Positions 1 through 4,181 of a stretch of 5,320 nucleotides of DNA are shown one piece after another (within the stretch, counting starts at the first letter, position 1; each line of letters opens with the position of its first letter). Under the pieces are notes generated by a model, which was given only the letters and a program-made list of their open reading frames with translations, did not search any database and had not been told where the DNA came from. Origin of the DNA: Oscillospiraceae bacterium (GTDB lineage Bacteria > Bacillota > Clostridia > Oscillospirales > Ruminococcaceae); the NCBI GenBank assembly GCA_031285645.1, contig JAITVU010000062.1:1-5320 (forward strand). Direction: 5' to 3'. Made by a program: the position numbers and the translations under genes.

Positions 1-333
1 ATGATCAGGGATGACGCGGGACAGTATGTATTGGGCGCCGAGAATCCCCGGGCGCGTGATCATGGCGTCAAACGCACACGCTACATGGCCCCTGTGAGTG
101 AATTTTCAGGATACGCCCGGCGGGACGCCGACACGCGCATCAGGCAGTCAATGCTGAGCCGCGAAGCGTTCAGGGTTACGGTGCCCGATCTCATTGATGT
201 GCAGGCGGGGCAGGGGGCGGGCATCGAGCACGACGTGCTGCGGCGTTACAACCTTGTTGTGGCGCGGTGGCAGTATAAAATCGATCATACGGGACACTTT
301 ACACAACTCACATTGGCGAGGACGGAGGTGTGA
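1..333 (+). CDS. C-terminal part of a phage tail hub protein (gpD / Mu gp44-like), 5' end outside window
   Basis: The 110 visible residues resemble the end of the gpD/gp44/XkdQ-type hub that forms the ring at the base of a contractile tail tube and carries the spike. Features seen are an Arg-rich stretch around residues 40-50 (YARRDADTRIRQSML), a segment typical of the last hub domain around residues 60-80 (TVPDLIDVQAGQGAGI) and a closing beta-strand section ending in QLTLARTEV. Family members are usually three times longer, so the ATG at base 1 is most likely internal and the gene starts upstream. The stop overlaps the next start (TGATG), as expected for translationally coupled baseplate genes. 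The identification rests on position immediately before a spike gene and a baseplate J operon as much as on sequence, so the family is likely but not certain. Confidence 0.72.
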   Translation: MIRDDAGQYVLGAENPRARDHGVKRTRYMAPVSEFSGYARRDADTRIRQSMLSREAFRVTVPDLIDVQAGQGAGIEHDVLRRYNLVVARWQYKIDHTGHFTQLTLARTEV

Positions 334-680
334 TGATCATGATAAAGGACACACAGAACAGGCCTGAAACCCCTGTAATCGCGCAGGTCAGCTATTCCGA
401 AGGCGCGGGATTTGGCGCTGTGGGCGAAAGCGAACACAGGCAAATTCCCGTATTCGCGCCCCGCGGCATCTGCTACCGTCCCTGCGAGGGCGACAATCTC
501 CTTCTGATCCCTGTGGACGGCGCCGACGTCTGCGCGGGGGTCCTGTCGGGCGAAAACCTCGAACCTGGCGAACTCGCGCTTTCATCCGCGGGCGGGGCGC
601 GTATCCTGCTTAAAAAAAACGGGGACGTCGTCATTAACGGCGTCGTCATCAGCCGGGACGGCGTTGTCACGCCGCCGTAG
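333..680 (+). CDS. Small phage baseplate spike protein (gpV / Mu gp45-like)
   Basis: This 115-residue protein would form the trimeric membrane-piercing spike under the tail hub. Residues about 15-75 read as a short OB-fold (beta-rich, with QIPVFAPRG and GDNLLLIPVDG), followed by residues 80-112, whose short beta repeats (GGARILLKKNGDVVINGVVI) are the typical start of the triple-stranded spike helix. It is clearly shorter than Mu gp45 (nearly 200 residues), and the helix part is only two or three turns. No HxH iron-binding tip motif is present; the protein has a single histidine. The start is chosen at the ATG overlapping the hub stop, 4 bases after a GGAGG at 324-328; the ATG at 339, with a 10-base gap, is an equally possible start. 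A 163-base gap separates it from the next gene. Confidence 0.75.
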   Translation: MIMIKDTQNRPETPVIAQVSYSEGAGFGAVGESEHRQIPVFAPRGICYRPCEGDNLLLIPVDGADVCAGVLSGENLEPGELALSSAGGARILLKKNGDVVINGVVISRDGVVTPP

Positions 681-719
681 CTGCGATACCAGCCGAATGA
701 AGGGTAAGGCTTTTTAATT

Positions 720-797
720 ATGAACCATGGGGTTTATAGTAAAGCCCGAGTTTACATCGGGTGTTTTATTATGAACAACGACATCCTGACATATTGA
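720..797 (+). CDS. Doubtful 25-residue ORF in the operon gap
   Basis: An ATG at 720 opens a 25-codon frame with the product beginning MNHGVYSKARVYIG and ending NNDILTY. An AGGGTAAGG stretch at 701-709 could serve as a ribosome binding site, with a gap of 10 bases. The coding sequence runs through the hairpin at 744-762, so if translated it could act as a leader peptide that affects folding of that hairpin. There is no recognisable family and no membrane segment. It may equally be chance in an AT-richer gap; it is listed because it is the only start-to-stop frame with a plausible ribosome binding site there. Confidence 0.15.
   Translation: MNHGVYSKARVYIGCFIMNNDILTY
744..767 (+). terminator. 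Weak terminator-like hairpin between spike and gp46-like genes
   Basis: CCCGA at 745-749 pairs with TCGGG at 757-761 around a 7-base loop, with a G-U pair possible at 744/762, followed by TTTT at 764-767. The stem is short for an intrinsic terminator and the genes on both sides must be expressed for tail assembly, so it would at most attenuate transcription or mark an RNA-processing point. AAAGCC at 741-746 can instead pair with GGCTTT at 708-713, which would disrupt this stem. Confidence 0.3.
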
Positions 798-833
798 ATG
801 CTGTTATTAGTTGCATTTGAACGCATCTGAATC

Positions 834-838
834 GGAGG
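834..838 (+). promoter_or_regulatory. Ribosome binding site fixing the start of the gp46-like gene
   Basis: GGAGG lies 5 bases before the ATG at 844. It excludes the in-frame TTG at 811, which has no such site, and sets the protein at 117 residues. Confidence 0.8.
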
Positions 839-843
839 TGTCT

Positions 844-1197
844 ATGGACACAAAGTTAAGTGGGGGGGATCACGCCGTGGACAGCCGCGGTATTCCCATC
901 AGGCTGACGGGAGCCGACGAAATCATCCAGCGCGCCCTGATCCGCCTGAGTGTGAAAAAAGGCGCTTTTGCGCCTGATCCCGGTCTCGGCAGCGAGCTGT
1001 ACAGGCTGGCCGGGTGTAAAAGCGGGGACCGCGACCGCGTCGCGCTCGGCTACATAAAGGAAGCGCTCGTACCGCTGCCGCAGATCACGGTCGACTCGGC
1101 GGTCTGCACAATGCGGACGGACGGCGCGCTGGATATCAAAATCGAGGCCGGTATCGAAAACGGCCGCTACTCACTGGAGGTGAACAACATTGAGTGA
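844..1197 (+). CDS. Phage baseplate wedge protein, gp46 / gp25-like
   Basis: This 117-residue protein corresponds in position and size to Mu gp46 and the DUF2634/XkdS or gpW-gp25 group, which connects the central hub to the wedge formed by the baseplate J protein. Residues 15-55 contain the pattern typical of these proteins: a beta turn (GIPIRLTGADEIIQRALIRL) followed by K-K-G-A-F-x-x-D-P-G-L-G-S-x-L, the glycine-rich segment found before the helical middle. Residues 62-76 are a helix and 80-117 a beta-rich tail (ITVDSAVCTM, LDIKIEAGI). Its stop overlaps the following gene's start by 8 bases, indicating coupled translation with the J protein. Which of the related wedge families is closest cannot be decided by eye. 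Confidence 0.78.
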   Translation: MDTKLSGGDHAVDSRGIPIRLTGADEIIQRALIRLSVKKGAFAPDPGLGSELYRLAGCKSGDRDRVALGYIKEALVPLPQITVDSAVCTMRTDGALDIKIEAGIENGRYSLEVNNIE

Positions 1198-2257
1198 CCC
1201 GACATACGCGGACATCCTGGCGCTGATGCAAGAGCGGTACCGGGAGCTGGCGGGCTTTGAAGCCGACGACGCGTCCGATATTGGCATTCGCCTCAAAGTC
1301 GTGGCGCAGGAGGTGAGCGGGCTTTACGCACATTGCGCCGAAATGCGGCGGCAGGCCTTTGCCCAAACCAGCACCGGCGCATATCTTGACATGCACGCCG
1401 AAACACGGGGGCTTGCGCGCAAGGAGGCCATTCCGGCAAAGGGTATTCTGCGCTTTACGCGCGCCATTCCGACGTCAAGCGACATCCACATAGACGCGGG
1501 CGTTATTTGCGCGACGCGGCCCGATTTGCCGGTCCGTTTTGAGACGACGGAACCGGCGGTTCTGGCCGCCGGTCAGACGCAGGTTGATATTCCCGCCGTG
1601 GCGGTGGACGCGGGCCGTTGCGGCAATGTCGCCACAGGCAGCGTATGCCTGATGATCACGCCCGCTGTCGGCATAACGGGGGTGGGCAATCCGTCGCCTT
1701 TTAGCGGCGGGGTGGACGGCGAGGACGACACGGCTCTGCGCGAGCGCCTGCTTGAAAGCTACCGCAATATTTCAAACAGCGCGAACAGCGCCTTTTATTA
1801 TGACAAAGCCATGGGCTTTACGGGCGTTGAGTCGGCGGCCGTCATTCCGCGCGCGCGCGGGCGCGGCACTGTGGACGTTGTGATCCACCCGGCGCGCACT
1901 GTGGACGCCGGCGCCGTTGCGACCGGGCTGCAGCGGAAGCTGAGCGCCGAGAAGGAGATCAACGTGGATGTTTTGGTGCGCGCGGCCACAGTGCGCACAC
2001 AGGCGGTAACGGCTGAAATATCCGTGGAGGAGGGCAGCGGCTTCGACGCTGTATCCGGCGCGTGCCAAAAGGCCGTCGAAGCGCATATTGAGGGGCTGGC
2101 GGTGGGTGAACGCATGCTTTTGGCAAGGCTCGGCGCGGCCATCCTCGCCGTGGACGGTGTGTACAATTATAAACTCACGGGCCTGCAGGGCGACGTCATA
2201 CCCGCGCCGGACGAGGTCATACGGCCGGGCGCTGTCGGCCTGGGCCGGATTGCATAG
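1190..2257 (+). CDS. Baseplate J family protein (Mu gp47 / XkdT-like)
   Basis: This 355-residue protein is the main wedge component of the contractile tail baseplate; it dimerises and closes the ring around the hub, and triggers sheath contraction. The N-terminal helical part (residues 5-75) ends in the usual TGAYLDMHAETRGLARKEA segment. The core carries the family signature: CGNVATGSV at 144-152, NPSPFSGGVDGEDD at 167-180, then LRERLLESY at 183-191 and a conserved NSANSAFYYDKA stretch at 197-207. The C-terminal third has the expected alternating strands and the closing VDGVYNYKLTG at 321-331. The start is TTG, 9 bases after GGAGG at 1176-1180; it overlaps the preceding stop and there is no nearby alternative. 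Length matches Mu gp47 and XkdT closely, so it appears intact. Confidence 0.92.
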   Translation: MSDPTYADILALMQERYRELAGFEADDASDIGIRLKVVAQEVSGLYAHCAEMRRQAFAQTSTGAYLDMHAETRGLARKEAIPAKGILRFTRAIPTSSDIHIDAGVICATRPDLPVRFETTEPAVLAAGQTQVDIPAVAVDAGRCGNVATGSVCLMITPAVGITGVGNPSPFSGGVDGEDDTALRERLLESYRNISNSANSAFYYDKAMGFTGVESAAVIPRARGRGTVDVVIHPARTVDAGAVATGLQRKLSAEKEINVDVLVRAATVRTQAVTAEISVEEGSGFDAVSGACQKAVEAHIEGLAVGERMLLARLGAAILAVDGVYNYKLTGLQGDVIPAPDEVIRPGAVGLGRIA

Positions 2258-2265
2258 GGGGATAT

Positions 2266-2850
2266 ATGGGCCAATCAAGCGAAAACATGCAAGCCGCCCT
2301 TTTATCGACAGGGCTTTACAGCCTCGGTGAAGGCAGTCTCGTCGCGGCTGAACTGGACGCGTATGACGCCGCCTTTTCCATTATTGAGGCGCTGTTGCGC
2401 GATATGGAGGCACAGGTGTTTGTGCAAACGGCGACGGGCGACGCCCTGGCCGCCCACGAAAAGCTGGTGGGACTCGGGGTGCGGGCCGGGCTTCCGGATG
2501 AGAGCCGACGTGACCTTGTCTGCTACCGCCGCAGCGTCGCCGCCTCGGATTTTACGCTGCAGGGGATGCTGCGCTCCATGCGCGCGGCGGGCCTTGACGC
2601 GGCCATCACGGAACACAGCCCCGAGGAGCGCCTCACTGTGCAGAGCAACAGTTTTATCGACGCTTTTGACGGCATGGACGCCGTTAAGGCGCGGCTGTCG
2701 GCCATGCTGCCCGCCCACCTCGACTGGGAATTCGACACCGGCGTCCTCACATGGGATATGTTTGACGCCAAAGACCCAAACTGGGACGCATGGGACGCCA
2801 TTGATTTCAGCTGGGATATCTTCGATATCGACGGGCACAACCTTTTCTAA
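2266..2850 (+). CDS. DUF2313 baseplate protein (Mu gp48 / XkdU-like) with C-terminal Trp-Asp repeats
   Basis: This 194-residue protein follows the J gene directly, as gp48/XkdU does, and is thought to link the wedge to the tail fibres. Residues 20-65 (YDAAFSIIEALLRDMEAQVFVQTATGDAL) show the pattern of an early helix plus a segment leading into AAHEKLVGLGV, which is characteristic of DUF2313. Residues 83-110 (RRDLVCYRRSVAASDFTLQGMLRSM) form the conserved middle, and residues 143-155 (RLSAMLPAHLDWE) are the usual end of the core. After that come three 10-residue repeats with W163, W173 and W183. An AGGGGG at 2256-2261 serves as ribosome binding site with a 4-base gap. The gene is intact and its length is typical. 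Confidence 0.85.
   Translation: MGQSSENMQAALLSTGLYSLGEGSLVAAELDAYDAAFSIIEALLRDMEAQVFVQTATGDALAAHEKLVGLGVRAGLPDESRRDLVCYRRSVAASDFTLQGMLRSMRAAGLDAAITEHSPEERLTVQSNSFIDAFDGMDAVKARLSAMLPAHLDWEFDTGVLTWDMFDAKDPNWDAWDAIDFSWDIFDIDGHNLF
2749..2838 (+). repeat. Three tandem 30-base units encoding 10-residue WDxxD repeats
   Basis: Residues 162-191 of the gp48-like protein read as TWDMFDAKDP, NWDAWDAIDF and SWDIFDIDGH, each with W-D at positions 2-3 and D at position 6. The DNA units are less alike than the protein units, so the repeat is kept by selection on the protein and is not a recent slippage product. Trp-rich repeats at the end of DUF2313 proteins occur in other Firmicutes phages; a role in binding fibre proteins is an inference. 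Confidence 0.85.
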
Positions 2851-2882
2851 AATAATATGAAAAACATAAAGGAGAAATAAAA

Positions 2883-3089
2883 ATGTCAAATCCATGGAAC
2901 GCGAGCAGCACGGGAAAAACACAGAACTACAAGCTGGACCAGTGGCAGGCGGGGGATAAGCCCGGCATGGCCGACTTTAACTATGATAATTTTGAGATTG
3001 ACAAGGCGCTGGGACAGCTTAATGCATCAAGAGTAACGACCTGTTTTAGAGCGCTGCCCCGCGCGCGTCGCAAAGCGCCCGCATTGTAA
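2883..3089 (+). CDS. Truncated tail fibre: N-terminal attachment domain only
   Basis: The first 49 residues are a typical N-terminal baseplate-attachment domain of a Firmicutes tail fibre: GKTQNYKLDQWQAGDKPGMADFN at its core, followed by YDNFEIDKALGQL. The same plan recurs in the fibre frame at 3483 (GKTxxxxLxxWxxxDKPxxxDFNxDNxxxD), so the two are paralogues. From residue 50 on (RVTTCFRALPRARRKAPAL) the sequence is Arg-rich and unlike a fibre, and the frame stops at residue 68. Fibres normally run well beyond 150 residues. The start is secure: an AAAGGAG at 2868-2874 lies 8 bases before the ATG, 32 bases after the gp48-like stop. This is most likely a remnant whose body was lost or replaced by the inverted-repeat region that begins at about 3035; a deliberate stand-alone adaptor is less likely. 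Confidence 0.7.
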   Translation: MSNPWNASSTGKTQNYKLDQWQAGDKPGMADFNYDNFEIDKALGQLNASRVTTCFRALPRARRKAPAL

Positions 3090-3145
3090 TAATGACCTTT
3101 TCCCTGTTCTGCGGGCGCGGGTAGAAAGTTGACGCGCCGCAGCGC
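3051..3145 (+). repeat. Long interrupted hairpin (23 bp in three helices)
   Basis: Arms pair as 3051-3057 with 3139-3145, 3063-3069 with 3131-3137 and 3075-3083 with 3110-3118, leaving a 26-base apical loop and internal loops of 5/1 and 5/12 bases. All 23 pairs are Watson-Crick. The left arm lies within the last codons of the truncated fibre frame, so strong coding use of that arm is doubtful. No T-run follows, so it is not an intrinsic terminator. Confidence 0.6.
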
Positions 3146-3251
3146 GTCGTTTCAATGCCCGCTGTGACATTATACGCGCGCGGTAGGACCCTTCCAACGT
3201 TAAACGTACCCAGACTCTTTAATTCTCCCTGTTATCCATATCCGGGCGGGT

Positions 3252-3272
3252 CCGGGAGGTGGCCCCTCCCGG
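3252..3272 (+). repeat. Compact GC-rich hairpin, 8-bp stem
   Basis: CCGGGAGG at 3252-3259 pairs with CCTCCCGG at 3265-3272 around a 5-base loop. No T-run follows on either strand, so it is not a simple terminator. It lies 9 bases before a second hairpin, a layout common in dispersed palindromic intergenic repeats. Confidence 0.6.
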
Positions 3273-3281
3273 CGTCCTTTG

Positions 3282-3307
3282 CTTCCTTTCCGACGCGGGA
3301 AAGGAAG
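3282..3307 (+). repeat. Pyrimidine/purine hairpin, 10-bp stem
   Basis: CTTCCTTTCC at 3282-3291 pairs perfectly with GGAAAGGAAG at 3298-3307 around a 6-base loop, and two more G-U pairs are possible outside. The loop-side sequence CCGACGCGG (3290-3298) recurs directly at 3311-3319. With the preceding hairpin it resembles intergenic repeat units found in many copies in GC-rich Clostridia; copy number cannot be judged from this window. Confidence 0.6.
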
Positions 3308-3352
3308 TGCCCGACGCGGCATCAGCGACAGGCCCGGCTGTACAGCAGCGCT

Positions 3353-3467
3353 TAAAAAAGAATAGAAAAATAAAAAGGAATAGAAAGCGCAGGTTAATTA
3401 AGACGACAGGAAGCTTACAAAATAATAACTCATATTCAGCTAAAACCGGGTATTCATTGCCCGCACG
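3353..3467. other. A-rich tract before the second fibre frame
   Basis: From 3353 composition shifts sharply to A-rich. The 9-base unit GAATAGAAA occurs at 3360-3368 and again at 3378-3386 (spacing 18), and GCGCTT (3348-3353) can pair with AAGCGC (3385-3390) across the tract. Such DNA can be bent or hold an upstream promoter element, but no pair of -35/-10 boxes with proper spacing is convincing. Nothing else is seen. Confidence 0.4.
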
Positions 3468-3473
3468 AAAGGA
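3468..3473 (+). promoter_or_regulatory. Ribosome binding site of the second fibre, followed by ATA instead of ATG
   Basis: AAAGGA lies 9 bases before an ATA at 3483, exactly where the ATG of a protein starting with (M)PSSGKT would be expected. The site would decide the start at 3483, since the nearest standard in-frame start (GTG at 3579) has no ribosome binding site and would remove the attachment domain. Confidence 0.6.
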
Positions 3474-3482
3474 CTGATCCTT

Positions 3483-4001
3483 ATACCCAGCAGCGGCAAA
3501 ACAACACATCTGGCCTTAAACAGATGGCTCGGCGCCGACAAGCCGAAAAAGGACGACTTTAACGCCGACAACCAGAAAGTGGACGACGCGCACGCGGCGC
3601 TCAAAACCGAGGTGACGCAGCTTGCGCAGAGCGCGGGCGCGCACGCTTCCAATACAGGCGTACATATAACGGGGGCGGAGCGCGCCGCATGGAACGCCAA
3701 GGACAAATCCGTCACCGGCACATACCAGGGCGACGGCAACACGCAGCGCAAAATCACCCTCGGTTTCCGGCCCCGGTTCGGCATTGTATACGGCATCGGT
3801 GTGCCGCTTACAATGGTGGAGTGGGACATGCAGAACTGCACGGTTTATTCCGGCTTCTTTTCCTCGTCGGGCAATAGCGAGGGCGTGAGCGCGGACGCGA
3901 CGGGATTTACCGTGACAAACCACGCCATGGTGCGCCCGAACGGTTTTACCATTAAGATGAACGCGACGGGGACGACCTATGTCTATGTCGCCTGGCAGTA
4001 A
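3483..4001 (+). CDS. Short tail fibre / receptor-binding protein with ATA in place of the start codon
   Basis: Read from 3483 this frame gives 172 residues with the modules of a short tail fibre. Residues 2-40 are a baseplate-attachment domain (GKTTHLALNRWLGADKPKKDDFNADNQ core) parallel to that of the truncated fibre upstream. Residues about 42-58 are a linker helix, and residues 58-74 carry the fibre motif HxxxTxVHITxxERxxWNxK. Residues 78-172 form a beta-rich C-terminal domain (GTYQGDGNTQRKITLGF at its start, FTIKMNATGTTYVYVAWQ at its end) that would contact the host surface. Similarity continues upstream of the first standard start (GTG 3579) as far as the ATA at 3483, which has a proper ribosome binding site. 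Either translation is weak from ATA, the start codon has mutated and the gene is silent, or the base is a sequence error. No fibre-assembly chaperone gene follows. Confidence 0.75.
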   Translation: MPSSGKTTHLALNRWLGADKPKKDDFNADNQKVDDAHAALKTEVTQLAQSAGAHASNTGVHITGAERAAWNAKDKSVTGTYQGDGNTQRKITLGFRPRFGIVYGIGVPLTMVEWDMQNCTVYSGFFSSSGNSEGVSADATGFTVTNHAMVRPNGFTIKMNATGTTYVYVAWQ

Positions 4002-4012
4002 CGAAAACACGA

Positions 4013-4056
4013 TTAAAATACCCGGATACGGCGCAAGCCGTATCCGGGTATTTTAA
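4013..4056. terminator. Bidirectional intrinsic terminator
   Basis: A perfect 20-bp stem (4013-4032 with 4037-4056) closes a GCAA tetraloop. The base of the stem is T-rich on the right arm (TATTTTAA) and, read on the other strand, equally T-rich on the left arm, so it can end transcription of the phage operon 12 bases after the fibre stop and of the convergent tex transcript. Confidence 0.92.
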
Positions 4057-4069
4057 AAGATTGATTCTA

Positions 4070-4178
4070 CCGCCGGCCTGAGCCACCCGGCCCGCCCGCG
4101 CTGCGCGCAGCGCGGCGGCAGGGGCTTCGCCCCTGCCTGTCCGGCGGATGCGAAGCAATTTGCCGGGCGCGGGCCGGG
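4070..4178. repeat. GC-rich palindrome cluster between phage operon and tex
   Basis: CCGCCGG (4070-4076) pairs with CCGGCGG (4141-4147) and encloses a 20-bp palindrome (4096-4115, centred on CTGCGCGCAG) and a 9-bp hairpin with a TTC loop (4117-4125 with 4129-4137). A competing outer stem joins CCCGGCCC (4086-4093) with GGGCCGGG (4171-4178). The GGGGCTTCGCCCC core is the kind of unit that occurs as dispersed intergenic repeats in GC-rich Firmicutes. It lies immediately downstream of tex and has no T-run of its own. Confidence 0.6.
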
Positions 4179-4181
4179 AAC

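Larger units (their letters stand above)
681..843 (+). other. Non-coding gap inside the baseplate operon
   Basis: The stretch between the spike and the gp46-like gene is visibly more AT-rich than its neighbours and holds no convincing gene. It contains a weak hairpin followed by a T-rich run (744-767), an upstream segment (708-713, GGCTTT) complementary to the left arm of that hairpin (741-746, AAAGCC), and one ATG-started ORF of 25 codons (720-797). It ends with the ribosome binding site of the next gene. Its function is unknown; it may be a leader, a processing site, or the scar of a lost gene. Confidence 0.6.
3035..3357. other. Dense inverted-repeat region: candidate structured RNA or MITE-like element
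   Basis: No gene is convincing here on either strand. Multiple perfect or near-perfect inverted repeats are seen: an outer pair at 3044-3057 and 3345-3357 (13 of 14 positions, one extra base); a long interrupted hairpin at 3051-3145 with three helices of 7, 7 and 9 bp; and two compact hairpins at 3252-3272 and 3282-3307. GGACCC at 3186-3191 can also pair with GGGTCC at 3248-3253. AACGAC (3035-3040) can pair with GTCGTT (3146-3151). The region begins where the preceding fibre frame ceases to look like a fibre. It could be a phage-borne structured RNA on the plus strand, a non-autonomous element, or a dispersed palindromic repeat; no known RNA family was recognised and no target-site duplication was found. 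Confidence 0.45.
3044..3357. repeat. Near-perfect inverted repeat bracketing the structured region
   Basis: TTTTAGAGCGCTGC at 3044-3057 and GCAGCGCTTAAAA at 3345-3357 are reverse complements apart from one extra G in the left copy. They could be terminal inverted repeats of an element of about 314 bases or the closing helix of a large RNA. The GCGCTGC core also occurs elsewhere in this GC-rich DNA (3139-3145 and 4099-4112), so chance contributes to part of the match. Confidence 0.4.

Noticed and set aside
1..3. ATG at base 1 as the true start of the hub gene
   Set aside because: 110 residues is about a third of a hub protein, and the visible sequence corresponds only to its C-terminal part.
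811..843. TTG at 811 as start of the gp46-like gene
   Set aside because: A strong GGAGG five bases before ATG 844 gives the better start, and the extra residues show no conservation pattern.
2302..2922. Long minus-strand ORF opposite the gp48-like gene
   Set aside because: Shadow of a GC-rich coding region: no ribosome binding site, no domain pattern, and the plus-strand gene is clearly real.
3043..3052. GTTTTAGAGC, identical to the start of a type II CRISPR repeat
   Set aside because: Ten bases only, single copy, no spacer-repeat periodicity and no cas gene in view.
3129..3176. TTGACG at 3129 with TATACG at 3171 as a promoter
   Set aside because: The spacing of 36 bases is about twice what a sigma-70 type promoter allows.
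3155..3477. Overlapping plus-strand ORFs 3155-3355 and 3259-3477
   Set aside because: Both run through the hairpins, have no good ribosome binding site and read as Arg/Pro-rich or Lys-rich low-quality protein without any domain pattern.
3030..3480. Group II or group I intron interrupting the fibre gene
   Set aside because: No GTGYG-type 5' boundary, no domain V-like hairpin, no maturase or homing endonuclease, and the downstream part repeats the N-terminal domain, so it cannot be a simple second exon.
3219..3509. Minus-strand ORF of 96 residues with a Phe/Leu-rich segment resembling a membrane helix
   Set aside because: The hydrophobic run is just the complement of the A-rich tract at 3353-3386; no ribosome binding site, and it overlaps the second fibre's 5' end.
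3579..4001. Second fibre starting at GTG 3579
   Set aside because: No ribosome binding site before it, and clear fibre N-terminal similarity continues upstream to 3483.
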